Shown in pieces: positions 36,547-48,147 of a stretch of DNA of 64,000 nt; position 1 is the first letter of the stretch; every line of letters starts with the position of its first letter. Location: the NCBI GenBank assembly GCA_009617715.1, contig VTFK01000269.1, positions 372,001 to 436,000 of the forward strand, written 5' to 3'. Made by a program: the position numbers and the translations under genes. The notes under the pieces were generated by a model that was not told where the DNA came from, searched no databases, and worked only from the letters and a program-made list of their open reading frames with translations. The DNA comes from Plectrocnemia conspersa (taxonomy: Eukaryota > Arthropoda > Insecta > Trichoptera > Polycentropodidae).

Positions 36547-37920
36547 CTATAATTTATTTCTATATGTACGAAGGTGTTTTTTTATTCCATTTATGAAACC
36601 CGTTATATTTTTGCTGTTTCGGATTTCTCTTGGAAGACTATTATATAAATTAAAACCTCCGTACATAACTCCCCTAGCCGTACTCGTTTTCTTATACTTA
36701 ATTATCTTTAAAGTTTCTCTATTTCTAGTATTATATTTATGTACATCTATATTTCTTATTAAATACTTATTAAAATATTCTGGTAACATATTATTTTCTA
36801 ACTTATATATAAATACAAAAACATTCATACTCAATATTTCTTGAACATTCAACCATTCTAATCTATCAATCATACTTTTACAATTAGTTAATCTATTTTT
36901 ATTTAAAATTACTCTCATTGCCCTATTTTGTAATTTTTTGCAACATTTGTTTATCTAATTTATTTAACATATTTAATAGTGTTGCACAATAATTAAAAAT
37001 GGGGCAATATTATACTATTGTAATTTTTTTTTTTTGTATTTTATACTTAATATATTTCTTAATCTAGATAATAAACCTATTTTTCTACTAATTTTTTTTT
37101 TAATATGTAATTACAATGTTCTTTAAAATTTAATTTTGTATCAACAATTACTCCTAAATATTTTATATTATCCACTATTTCTATACTAGAGTTATTTATT
37201 ACTATTTTGGTACTATCATTTAACACATTTTTATAATTAATAAACATACATTTAGTTTTATTCTCATTTAATTTAAGTACATTATTCTTTAACCATATGT
37301 CTAATATACTTAATTTATTATTTAAAATATTTACAATTTCTTTAATGTTATCACCTATGCAATACATTAATGTGTCATCCGCAAATAGATGAATTTTACA
37401 TTTTTTCACGTTATTAACTATATCATTAATATACAAAACAAATAACAATGGTCCCAATTTAGACCCTTGTGGTACTCCATAAGACACTAATTTCTCTTCA
37501 GAATATACATTATTTATTTTAACTTTTTTTGTTTTCTTTTATATAAGTAATTATTAAACCATCTTAAAACTATATCACTTATACCTATACTCTCAATTTT
37601 CTTTAACATTATTTTTTTCTGTCTATTGTTTCGAAGGCTCTCTTGAAATCAATAAAACTGCTCCAATGATTTTGTTTGTATCCTTAGCCAACAGCCAATC
37701 ATTTATCACTACTTGTAATGCAGTTTCAGTGGAATGCTTTTCTCTGAATCCCGATTGTTGTTCACATATTATGTTTTGAGAAGTAATAAATTCCTTTAAT
37801 TGTTTGATTACTACTTCTTCTATTATTTTTTTCTATACACGGTAGCATGTTGATTGGTCTCATTTCTTTTTTTTTTTTTTTACTATTTTTTATTTTAGGT
37901 ATAGGTACAATAGTAGCAAT
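36547..37920 (-). pseudogene. LINE reverse transcriptase (broken), copy 1
   Basis: From high to low coordinate the minus strand encodes ENLKIATIVPIPKIKN and MRPINMLPCIEKIIE (fingers block), ICEQQSGFREKHSTETAL (motif 2), and FIDFKRAFETIDR (motif A, catalytic Asp) after a one-base frame change near 37640. It continues with YGVPQGSKLGPLLFVLYIND (motif B) and HLFADDTLMYC (motif C with the catalytic FADD pair) in an open frame at 37077-37487, then IKYLGVIVDTKLNFKEH (thumb). The C-terminal region, open at 36547-36918, carries DRLEWLNVQEILSMNVF and YNTRNRE, typical of the end of CR1/Jockey-type ORF2. Catalytic residues are present but at least three frame breaks prevent a full protein. Confidence 0.88.
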
Positions 37921-38110
37921 CTTTAAATTTTCAGGCATTTCTCCTAAAGAGTGCTTTTATTTATTAAATAATTTAATTTAGTTCCTATTATTTCCCATGT
38001 TTCTTTAATTATATTTATATCTAGTTCATCAGTACTAGTTCCTTTTTTAAAAATTTACATATTATGTTATGAATTTCATCTAATGATACTGATTTAAATT
38101 AACTAAATTT

Positions 38111-40189
38111 TACAATTATTGCTTTATTATTACCCATTGCTCATATAAAGGGTTTAATTGTATTTTAAATATATTTTATTAATGTTCTTATTCAATGCAA
38201 TTAGCGCTGACGTTTTTGTCTTGCACTTAAAAAACACACATTGAAACATGATCCATTAGTTTGAATCATTAATTCAATTTCTAATTAAACGATTAGTTTT
38301 AGATTCACTCATCTTACCCCTAATCTAGGTAGATCAGAAAAAACCTTTCATAACTGATCGTCTTCAGAATATAATACTAAAACAGATTCAATGAGTCAAA
38401 ATGTATATAGCTCTCTATCGTACACTTAACTGTAATTATGTTTGCCACAGTAATATTTAAAAAAGTAGTAAAGTAAATTACGACATTTTTAAAATATAAG
38501 GATATTTCTATTGCATATAAAAAATATATTGAAAGCTTTAGTACTAATCGTGTATTTATACCCTTTATAGAAATCCTTTGAAAATTTTTAACAAACGCAA
38601 ATATTCACCTACTTCGGTTATTTGGTTCCGGTTTTGTCGAATTTCCAGTGCAGAATAACACAACTCACGTTCGAAAGCTTTTATTTTAGCGAAACCTGCT
38701 CGAAATTTGCAACCATTCTACTACTAGGTGAAAATTAAATGTACATTTTTTTAATTAAAAAACACACAGTACTTCCTTATTTTATTAGAATAATATACCA
38801 ACTCGTAACAGTTTTTTTGTATTGTATTTTTACCTTAGTGGCCAATTGGGGTAATCTGTTAAAATGATTTTAATTTAATTTAAATAAATAAATATAATCC
38901 CATTGCTTTATAACAAGTTGTCTTTTCGCATTAAGGGGCACAGCAACTAAAGCAATTTTAAACCAATTATATGACCTAATATTTAAGAATGATCTAAAAT
39001 TATTTGGAAAGTAGCAAAATCAATGATTGATGCTATTTCATGCTAAACTATAATTTATGATGGCAATAAAAAGTCTACAAGTTAAAATCAAGTAATTTCT
39101 ATATACGTTTTTTTATTAAATAATAATAATATTTATGTATTTTAATAAATAATAATATATTATTCGTATAATTTTTATTATTTATAGGTGTACAGATGAA
39201 CTTTTTATTTTCACCTATCTTTTGAAAATAACCATATTATATCGAAAATTGGACGAATAAAGTTTTGTTGAGGGCTTATTATATTGCTAAAATACATAAA
39301 AATACTCGCAATCGCCATTATCCATGTATAATACATCATGTTAAAAAACGGAAAAATATTTTTATACTATAATATAAGGTAAATAAATATAAACGTACTA
39401 CTATTGTATGTCGTTCCATTAGCCCGTCTGTATAATATTACAATATCGACACAAAACAACCAGCCCTGGGCTGTTTTATACTCGGCTAATGAAACAAACA
39501 TTCGTTCCTACAGTAATATTGCGTTTTCAATATCAGATTTAATATTATACCACAGTTGTTTTTGGTGGTCCATCTGGAATAGTTTGCGGTTGATACACGA
39601 TCGTTGAACCAACAGTTGGCCTTTTGGACCGAGGTAGTAATTCGATACCCGAACCGAAATATTTTCAACCATTGCGTTGACAACCATTCAATATTAAATT
39701 AACGTCAACATTAAATATATTTTTTTGTTATTATTTTACTCATGAAGCTATTCCAGATTATTTATATACAAATAGCATAAGAGGATTCTAAACCTTTTTG
39801 TGTGTGATAAATAAGATTTCGTGAAAGAGGATTATGTCGGTAATCTTACAGTTTACAGTGCAAACATAAAGTTGACTTTTACTATAACTAAATCTGATTA
39901 TATGCTTCGAAGAGATGTGTTAAATTATTATCATTCTGTTTTATTCAATGTATTATATATTAAGAAATAATATTAAAAAAATTATAGACAGATTTTATTT
40001 AAATTGTAGTAAAAAATTATCTTAATTAGAAAAGTTGCTTATGGAGGATATACAAATGTAAAGCTACAATACAATGTTCGTTACCAACATATTTACATTT
40101 ATGTTACTCTTACAATGTACATATACTATTTGTAGTAAATTAAATTTAACTGTGTTTTTTTACAATTTTTTCCAGCTCAATTTCAGCCA
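38111..40189. other. Intergenic DNA
   Basis: AT-rich, with a more balanced patch at 39395-39690 where opposite-strand frames 39404-39607 and 39486-39683 mirror each other. A small inverted pair, CATTAGCC and GGCTAATG, lies near 39418 and 39483. No gene recognised. Confidence 0.45.
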
Positions 40190-40690
40190 GCTTGTCACTT
40201 TAGATGACTGAAAGCTTTGACGCAGATTCCCCGCCAAAAAACATAAAAAGAGCTACAAAGCATCAAATAGCGACTATCAGCACTCGTCCATCAAGGTGTG
40301 GAAGTTGACAGTGGCAGAGGCGGGTCACAAAGAGCAGAATGCCACAGGAATCCACCGTCGTCCGGCAAGTGGTAGATGCCGCAATTATGTTATAACGCGG
40401 CTCTTTGTCGCAGCAGCGGCAAATCTCCTTTGTCTCTGCTCTCATCTCCGAGACACTTATCTTATGTACGTTTCTAGTCTGCCGAGAGAGAAAATGCCAG
40501 GAATATAGCAGAGACCAATGCAGAGGAATGCTGGCCGGTGCATTTTTGAAAAATTACCATTTCGCGATGCACATTTTGAGTGAGCCGAGATAAATATTGA
40601 GCTACAGACGCGATCGTCCAGCATCGGGACCATTACATGAATCCACGTCGAAAAAGCGTACGTGATTTCCAAGATATCTCTGTATATCTT
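40190..40690. other. GC-elevated candidate regulatory island
   Basis: About 480 bp of balanced to GC-rich DNA with several mutually overlapping frames on both strands (40263-40445, 40296-40508, 40405-40593, 40457-40672), the pattern expected of noncoding DNA with few stop codons. It contains TTGACAGTGG and repeated CAGAG-type words. No known domain. Confidence 0.35.
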
Positions 40691-41345
40691 AAGGAGTACA
40701 GCTAAGTCGTGTGTTCGCCTTTATTTACGATGGAAAGTGTATTTAGTATTAAGTATGTGGAAACATTGTTGCAACGAGTCTGAATTTAACACCGTAAATT
40801 ATTGTGATCTTAAATTCAATGAGAATTTCTCGTTTCCATTTGAGTATGTATGGTTAGAATATAGATTAGCATTGAGAGACTAACATTGCTGTGCATTAAC
40901 ATAATATATATATATTACATATACAGTGTCTAAGATAGTTAAATGCATATATTATTATTTATAATTATTAATCCAGATATGCCAACAGTCGTGCTATGTT
41001 TAACACATAACATATATGGTAAAATATTATTATAATATGAAGTTTTTTAAATAAACTACAAATCAATGTTATACAATTGAGTTTATTACAGTTTTTCATG
41101 TATTAAAGTTATGTTATTAAATGAGTATGCTAGCAAAATTCTAAGGGTGAGAGGTAAACTTATATAGAAAAGTGGATATGTCTACGTTCTACGTCGTCAC
41201 ATATATTAGGAAAATTTGATTTAGTAGCTAAGTATTAGATGCACATGCGAACTAATATGCGGTGATCAATCAGAATTAAATTAAATATTTGTAAGGTTTA
41301 AATAACCTGCATATGTGCTACACATGAACTATGTCAAACAAACAG
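40691..41345. other. AT-rich intergenic DNA
   Basis: AT-rich, with a short TA run near 40903-40915. The plus frame 40662-40883 resembles no family. Confidence 0.5.
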
Positions 41346-42408
41346 TAATGCCTGCACTACACTCTCTGGAAGTTGGCCAAGGTTGGCCAAGGACGGAGAT
41401 TATAATGGGTTACTTCGGTCGAGTTTGGTTCTGCCCGCTCTAAAAAGTAAAGGCGGGGTAATTCAATCTAATTGGCCAGCTTCGAGCGCTTCCGAACATT
41501 GTCGGCATAATTTCCGAGTCAAAGGAACCGAAGTATGAGCTGCTCATTCGAGCGCGAGCGTTGACATACTTCCCTTTTCGCTCTCTCGCGTGTTAAGTGA
41601 AGACAGTTAAAGAGATAATGATATGGTTTTTCGCAAACTGAGATAGAACGAGTAACTCAGTTCAATTTCAGTATGCGCGTAGGTATCCTATGGTCAACAC
41701 GCATATCGAGCGCTGCATCGTTGTCACGTGGTCAAGTTATAATACCACATGCTTATCGGGGACTTGAACAGACTCTTACCGACATCTTTGAATATTTTAG
41801 AGCAGCAAAAGGGATTAATTATATTTTTGATAGTATATTCTTCTAACAGATATCGTTATTATATTTTTTTTTCATATAAAATTAAATAATTAAAAAATAA
41901 TTAGTGGTACTTGATTTTGTTAAGAAATCGTTTCGAATATCCTTATGTATTTTCCTAGATCGGTTCATATAAATGTCACACCATAACGAATTCTTAATAA
42001 GAATTGATGGCGACAAATTCTAAGATAATCACAGATATGGTGTTCGTATTTTGAAGTATCATTTTTATGCCATTTTGCAAAAGCCGACAAAGATGTTGCG
42101 TAAATTAAATATTTACGACCAAAAAGTATTTACTGATATTGTATTGGTTAGTGCTCACACAAACTTAATAATATGACAATTTAAAAATTGCGATTATTTG
42201 GTACATTTTACGATCGCGCGCAAATATGCTAGCTGTTCGTGACAGAAGCCGCCGTCCGGAAGTCATTCACGAACATCATTCACGGCCGCCGTCCAGACGG
42301 CATATAAAATTTGTGACAGTGTGGTCGCTTACTCGAAGTCGTAGGGTCGGCCGATTTCAGTTGTAACTTCGGTTTGGACAACTTCCAGAGAGTGTAGTGC
42401 AGGCATTA
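41346..42408 (+). mobile_element. Non-coding TIR transposon, copy 1 (both ends present)
   Basis: About 1.06 kb bounded by perfect inverted repeats. The left end reads TAATGCCTGCACTACACTCT then CTGGAAGTTG (30 bp, 41346-41375); its exact complement closes the element at 42379-42408. Since the palindrome includes TAAT, a TA target duplication (mariner-like) is possible, but the superfamily is unassigned. A 10-bp tandem (GTTGGCCAAG twice) follows the left end. GC-rich inner repeats near 42230-42300 contain CCGTCCGGAAGTCATTCACG and a partly inverted CCGCCGTCCAGACGG. No transposase frame exists. Compared with copies 2 and 3, this copy lacks a short segment after CACACAAACTT (about 42160), which both others retain. 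Confidence 0.88.
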
Positions 42409-42547
42409 GAGAATAGAGAAGTCGGACTATATGCAGTATATTCGTAATAGCATAGAGATTTAATTTAATATCACATCCGTTTCGAGACTTTATTCGCCCA
42501 TAAGTAAAGTAGAAAAATATATTGTTTGTGGAATAGAATTCGTGCTA
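42409..42547. other. Spacer between TIR element and RF1 copy E
   Basis: AT-rich spacer with no recognised signal. Confidence 0.4.
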
Positions 42548-42758
42548 GAAAATACATTATATTCTGCCCACATTACTATTGTTCTTCGACTTGAGGGTAC
42601 CGATCGCCGAAGTGGCCATCTAGACTATTTATTTTACTACATTTTGTGGGTGGGGGGTATTCAAGAAGCGATGCAATTAGCTCGCAAACATCTTTATCTT
42701 GGATTTGCTGAAGTTGGCTCGAATCAGCATTCAAATTGAGGTGACACCTGGTCACAGA
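42548..42758 (+). repeat. RF1 dispersed repeat, copy E (right half)
   Basis: Carries the right half of the family: CCCACATTACTATTGTTCTT, GGTACCGATCGCCGAAGTGG, CCATCTAGAC, GGTATTCAAGAAGCGATGCA, GCAAACATCTTTATCTTGGA and TTGAGGTGACACCTGG. The 65-codon plus frame 42542-42739 is a chance frame through this copy. A run of ten G follows near 42763-42772. Confidence 0.72.
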
Positions 42759-44679
42759 AGGCGGGGGGGGGGCAAAGACGAACCAGAAGACTGTATTTAC
42801 AAGAGGAACATCAGCGGATCATCCAGAGAGCATCATGATAATCACGACATATTCCAGTTGCCCCACTTTACTGCCTGATAGCGGTTTCTACATTTCTTAT
42901 GCTTATAAAATAAACACTTATTCTACGATAGAAATGATAAAACACTAAAGTTTACATGATATTTGTGTTGAGATCTCATATATACTATATAACTTTTAGC
43001 AAACACATTTTATTAATATCGATATAAAGCATATTATAAATATATAAATATAAATTCTGATAGTTGAAGTTAACCAGATAAAAAATAAGTCATTTGATAT
43101 TCAAACTACGTACAATTAAAGTCAGTCGCATAAAAAACTATGATTTTAGATAATATTTTTTTATAGGGCGCAAGTCAATGTATATTAATCCCGTGACGCT
43201 CATAAATTTAAAATTCGCATTGAATTTACAGCTAAATTTTACATTGCCTTTATTTTAAATTTATTCAATAAAATATAATAGTTTTTCATGGGCTTATTTT
43301 TATTATTTACGTATGTATAATAATTTGTAACAGGACAGCTTTGAATTTTAATGTATAATATGAAAGGATGACTTTATTGAGAGATTTAATTTACTTTACA
43401 TGCTATTTAAATAATAATGTATTTAATACAGAATTATTTCTTTTTTGATTTGTTTTTTTTAAAAGTTATACCTCAATATTTTTTTAAATAATACAAATAT
43501 ACAACAATTCACTACACTAAAGAAACAAACATGCAATAAATTACTTTTGCATCCTTAATGCAATAACGAAGACATTTGTATTTATTATATATGTATATAA
43601 ACTACCAGTTCATTTTTCCCACATAATCATATCTACAATATATTTTTACCCATTTTAAAAGAAATATAATAAAGTAAATTTAAATAATACACGGAAAAGT
43701 CCTTCATGTACTATATATTTGATTGCATCGAACAACTTTTATTATAGGCAATAACTTTTATACGACCCATTGTCATTTTTTTCTGAAAAAAAAGTTATAA
43801 AGTCAACGACATAATATTTCGATGTTTACAGAGTGCAAAACGATGCACGCATTAAACAGAAATGACATAATGAAAGGAATAAAATGCATGCATTTTTATA
43901 AAATAGACGCATCCGCTTCTTTGCAAAATTTTCTTACAATGACATATAATAACGACCATTATCGCATTTCCAATACAATTTTCATAATATATGTATATAT
44001 ATAATATAAAAAATGCAAATAAAATATACCAAAAGATCGTTTTTCTAGTGCGTTCGACTTGTGCTCGTAATGTTCGTTTTGAAGAAACATTAACTCGTTA
44101 AAATGTAGATTGGGCACTTAAATTCTCTGAACACAATTCCACCCATTACCAAAATAAATTAAGCTTTAAACGCTGCCGGCAGATTTCTCACTAGGTCTTC
44201 TCATTTTATGTGTATCCCTCGTACTGTTATCACAATATATTTCGCATCCAGTCGATGTGAAATAGGCCATTTACGCATTTTGAACGATAAATCGCCAACA
44301 TCAACATTTACACACGGAAGCTGTGTAATTGATGAAAATTCATTGTTTAAAATATACTTGAGATAATTATGACTATCAAGAGTGATTTCAATAATTATTA
44401 TTCATAACACTAATTCAATGTATATTATCCGAATTAAATTATTGGTAAATTTTCATAATAAGTATTTTATAAGTTTACTTATGTAATATAGTATTTAAAT
44501 TTTAAATTCTTCATATGTAAGTCTTCAAAATTTATGAATTTTGATTCGATGCTTCGATGTTACAACTAAAGCAAAACTTTCGACTATTTTTTTATTGCAT
44601 AGCATATGTAATGAACAAAATATTTAAATGTTAAGTGAAAAGGAGAAAAGTCTGGGGAATATTGTGCTTGATAAAATCC
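42759..44679. other. AT-rich intergenic DNA
   Basis: AT-rich, with balanced patches at 42760-42890 (just right of RF1 copy E and possibly part of it) and 44160-44350. The small plus frames 43822-44004 and 44628-44831 are unsupported; the latter runs into TIR element copy 2. Confidence 0.45.
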
Positions 44680-45220
44680 TAATACCTGCACTACACTCTC
44701 TGGAAGTTGGCCAAGGTTGGCCAAGGACGGAGGATATAGTGGGTTACTTCGGGGTTACCTCGGTCGAGTTCGGTTCTGCCTGCTCTAAAATCTCTCGGAA
44801 GTTGTCCGAGGTTACCAAGAATATAAAGTAAAGTGGGGGTAATTTAGTCGACTTTCGAACATTGTCGGCATTATTTCCAAGTCAAAGGAAGACCGAAGTC
44901 GGAGCTGCTCTTTCGAGCGCAAGCGGTGAGATACTTCCCATTTCACTCTCTCGCGTGTATAGTGACGAGAGTAAGAGAAATAATGATATGGTGTTTCTCA
45001 AACTGAGATAGAACGAGTAACTCGGTTCAATTTCAGTATGCGCGTAGGCGTCTTATGGTTAACACGGTTGTGAGTGCCCACACAAACTTTTATAATTATG
45101 AGTAGCATAATTTTAATAATATGACAATTTAAAATTTGCGATTATTTGGCACATTTTTCGATCGCGCGCAAATATGCCGGCTGTACGTGACAGAAGCCGC
45201 CGTCCGGACGTCATTCACGG
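44680..45220 (+). mobile_element. Non-coding TIR transposon, copy 2 (internally deleted, right end missing)
   Basis: The left end TAATACCTGCACTACACTCT and the following tandem GTTGGCCAAG match copy 1. It then keeps a stretch lost from copy 1 that contains CTCTCGGAAGTTGTCCGAGG (44791-44810), an internal variant of the terminal repeat. After ATGGTTAACACGG it jumps to TGAGTGCCCACACAAACTTT, so roughly 440 bp present in copy 1 are missing. The copy stops within CGTCCGGACGTCATTCACGG at 45220, before the right terminal repeat. Confidence 0.85.
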
Positions 45221-45599
45221 TTTAAAATTAGATCTCAGTCTTAAACTACGTACAACTAAATAAAACAACAATACATTTTAATATGACGTAACTGTTGTAA
45301 TCTACTGTTCTTTTTTAAAAAAAAAATCTAACTTAGGTTTAAAAAAATATGTACTCTTTGACATAATAGTCACAATGAACTGAAATTATTTCTTATTAAA
45401 TAGTGTATTTCTTTTACTTCCAAATAAATATAAATTAAATATTTAATAATATGCTTAACATGTTTAATATAATATAAGTTTGTAAAACACTGATATTTTT
45501 CGATATAACATATTATTTTCAAGTATTACCCTTTATTTCATATAACGACAAAGTCAAATAATACCAACAGCAAAAAATGGTAATCAGCCTTAAAGCGAT
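45221..45599. other. AT-rich intergenic DNA
   Basis: No feature recognised. Confidence 0.5.
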
Positions 45600-45985
45600 C
45601 GAATCACATTTAATTTTATTACACTACCATCTTACACGTCCGCGTATATTATCGTCATCGTCCAAGCACGTATAAATATGTAAATACGTTACCAATTTAA
45701 AACATAAGAAAGATAGTGCTTTAAAATATATAATTTTGTATCGTTTCGATTATATCTATTACACGAGCCGCCACTGCCAGTCGCAATTCCAGTAATAATA
45801 CTATACTACGTATACGCGAGAGAGTCGCTCATTGGGACCAACGTTTAGCTGGTGGCGATTTTATAACAACGCGGTCATTAAACGACTGGGATAGCGTCAA
45901 CTTGGCTACACAGGTGCCTTCGACCGGTCAATAAAATGACCGACAGGTACACGACCAAAGTCAGATAATGTTTCGTAGACAGTTG
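45600..45985. other. Candidate conserved noncoding island
   Basis: About 300 bp of balanced composition with GACCGGTC (45929-45936) and GGTCAATAAAATGACC (45933-45948), a small inverted repeat around TAAA. No open frame over 60 codons. Candidate regulatory DNA. Confidence 0.35.
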
Positions 45986-47483
45986 GTAAATAATTTTATT
46001 ACAAGCAATCTACGAAAACGGTATACAAAATTATAAAGATATGTATATTATAATAATATAATACAAGACTTTAGGAATATTATGGGAAAAATAGTATTAT
46101 TCAAATCTTTTGAAAGGAATATATTAAATAACGATAGGTACAACGCTAATCAAAAATCCACATGAATTATGTACATTTTTTAGATTTCAATAATAACAAA
46201 GTTGTGCTTATAGTGGGTGTCAATCTTCCATTGTCCATGCTGTTTGCCCTGAGTTTTTTTCATTGAAAATTTTGCCCGTTTTCTTTATGAATATAAGGAA
46301 CGTTAAAAAGGGTATACTATTTGATCGTTACATTAAAAATTTAGTTCTATGGCTACTTACATGATATAACGTATCTACTGCTTGAATTGAATTGAATATT
46401 TTTTTATAAAATTGTTATTTGAAAATAGATTTGCAAAACGAAAGTACATAAACCACTCCTAACAATAATATGTCTTTTCTAAATTAGAATAATTTATTAA
46501 AATTTTAAGATATTATTTGAAAAACGTTTATTTTAAACTTATTATGAATACTATTGAAATAAATACCTAAATATTCGAGTATCAAATAGTAAAAAAATAG
46601 GAATATATTCGAATATTAAATACTCAAATATTCCTATAGTAAAAATAAATAATTGTATCAATCCCAAAATTTACTTTGTATAGAAATAGTTTCTAAATAT
46701 TGTTTCAAACATGTAAAGCTTAATGAACTCATTTTATCTTACTTGAGCACTTAAATAAGTTTTTTTTATTATATAAATAAGCCAAATGTTATTATTATTT
46801 ATTTATATTAAAAAAAAATTCAACTTGAATTTATTTTTTTACATTCGCTTAACAAAATACAATACTCTTTTAATATTATATTTGTACCAATTATTAATAA
46901 AAAATTCAACTATCAATATTTAAAAACATATATTTTTTTTAATTATATGTTGTATAAAGTTTAAAATTATTAGTTACTACGTGAGTTGTTAAAGTTGTTA
47001 ATTTAATTGTTAAGGCTAACAAAGAAAATTAACGGACAATAAAGCACGCGGTTGAAATCAGCGTTATTGTTTTCCCACTGCCTAATAAATGTTTGAAGAC
47101 GCTTTTGACTTTAATTTAGCTGCCTTCGGAAGCTGGCCAGATATTAATGGTTATTTGCTTAAAAAAAATATTTAATATCCCGGACTATTAGTTCTAAATA
47201 GTAAATTTTATTAAAGATTCTGAATAAATATAGATTTAAAAATATGTTTTCAAAGGTACAATTTATTTTAGTAAATTAATAACACATTATTTAGGTTAAT
47301 TTATTTAATAAAAAATATTTTTTACATAAAAATATATATAAAAAATTTTCTTAAGCTAATTTATTGTGAAATTGGTCGTTAAAAAAAATATTCGTATTGA
47401 TTTGAAATGGATTGAAAAAAATCACAGCTGCATAAGATTAATTGGGAAATGTGAGTAATTTAAATTTTGGCACTTTTACAATC
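45986..47483. other. AT-rich intergenic DNA
   Basis: Very AT-rich. An imperfect hairpin with TAGGAATAT/ATATTCCTA arms lies at about 46599-46638 and may be a small foldback relic. Nothing else supportable. Confidence 0.5.
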
Positions 47484-47491
47484 ATTTTGAC

Positions 47492-48139
47492 TAGGGATTC
47501 CAATCCCGGGATCCCGGGATCCCGAACGATTTTTAATACCCGATGAGTCCCGGGATTATAAAACATAATCCCGAATTTTTTGGTTTGATTGATTTATCAA
47601 GCACAATCGAATTATTATTGACAAAATCGTTATATTTCGTATACAAACTTGTGCGAGCTGCACGTGTCATCTGTGAATCTTTGAGGCTGTGAGTCTGAAC
47701 GTGCTTTTTCAGCTGCAGGCTGCTTAGGAACCAAAATCATATCAAGGCTAAATGATAAAACGCTTGATGCTTTGATGTTACTTCGTGAGTTTTTTTCCAA
47801 AATAATGTTTTCCGTTAATTGTGTCTATGAATGTACATATGTACAATCATTTTCAAAAGTTCATTTTTTATCTTCTCAAATAAATAAATAAGACCTTCCC
47901 TTTTTTATTTTTATTATATTATTTTCTATTTTAAGTCCAAGACTAAAATTATACGTACTTTATACATTGTACGTTATAAAAAACGGATGTAAAAAAATAT
48001 TGTATTATTCATTTTAAATTATTTTTATCGATATAATAACATCAAAATTATCCCGGGACTGGTCCCGGGATCCCGGGATCGACTAATTGCAATACCGAAA
48101 TCCCGGGATCAAAAATTTGGCCCGGGATTGGAATCCCTA
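47492..48139 (+). mobile_element. hAT DNA transposon relic with CCCGGGAT subterminal arrays
   Basis: A 648-bp unit with perfect 19-bp terminal inverted repeats (TAGGGATTCCAATCCCGGG at 47492-47510, its complement at 48121-48139). Flanking it is an exact 8-bp target duplication, ATTTTGAC, at 47484-47491 and 48140-48147. Both are standard for hAT elements. Inside each end lies an array of the palindromic word ATCCCGGGAT: consecutive copies on the left up to 47525, and three or more on the right between 48053 and 48111. This is strikingly GC-rich for the surrounding DNA. Only the C-terminal transposase segment remains (47691-47810), so it is an internally deleted, non-autonomous copy. TIR and subterminal words differ from those of the hAT at 4580, so it is a separate family. 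Confidence 0.92.
47691..47810 (+). pseudogene. hAT transposase C-terminal dimerisation domain (remnant)
   Basis: The plus strand encodes SERAFSAAGCLGTK followed after three residues by RLNDKTLDALMLLREFF. This is the signature of the hAT C-terminal dimerisation domain: Ser-Glu-Arg-x-Phe-Ser, a Gly turn, Arg-Leu, then Leu-Asp-Ala-Leu and Leu-Arg-x-Phe-Phe. The catalytic core upstream is deleted; upstream sequence loses similarity just before 47691. It cannot encode a working transposase. The good state of this block suggests a relatively recent deletion derivative. Confidence 0.88.
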
Positions 48140-48147
48140 ATTTTGAC

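Larger units (their letters stand above)
36386..38110 (-). mobile_element. Jockey/CR1-group LINE, 5'-truncated copy 1
   Basis: A minus-strand non-LTR retrotransposon fragment of about 1.7 kb, running from the fingers region of the reverse transcriptase to the 3' end. The 3' end is an ATT/TAA-rich microsatellite at 36388-36440, the usual tail type for such LINEs. Its 3' half is colinear with and nearly identical to copy 2 at 55867-57097 on the other strand; predicted RT segments differ at only about 8 of 130 residues, so both insertions are fairly recent. The endonuclease and ORF1 are absent. Several frame breaks, mostly at A/T homopolymers, disable it. The 5' boundary is approximate because coding similarity fades near 38110. 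Clade assignment is by motif style only. Confidence 0.88.

Noticed and set aside
36593..36844. 83-codon plus-strand frame opposite the LINE
   Set aside because: It is the complement shadow of the LINE C-terminal region coded on the minus strand.
39631..39645. GAGGTAGTA, the let-7 seed, in the plus strand
   Set aside because: Only the first nine bases match and the flanks form no stable hairpin that I can see, so it is almost surely chance.
42763..42772. Run of ten G as a possible G-quadruplex or switch
   Set aside because: A single G run next to an RF1 copy; more likely homopolymer slippage or a consensus error than a functional structure.
44628..44831. 67-codon plus-strand frame beginning MLSEKEKS
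   Set aside because: It crosses the left terminus of TIR element copy 2, so it joins unrelated flank and transposon sequence.
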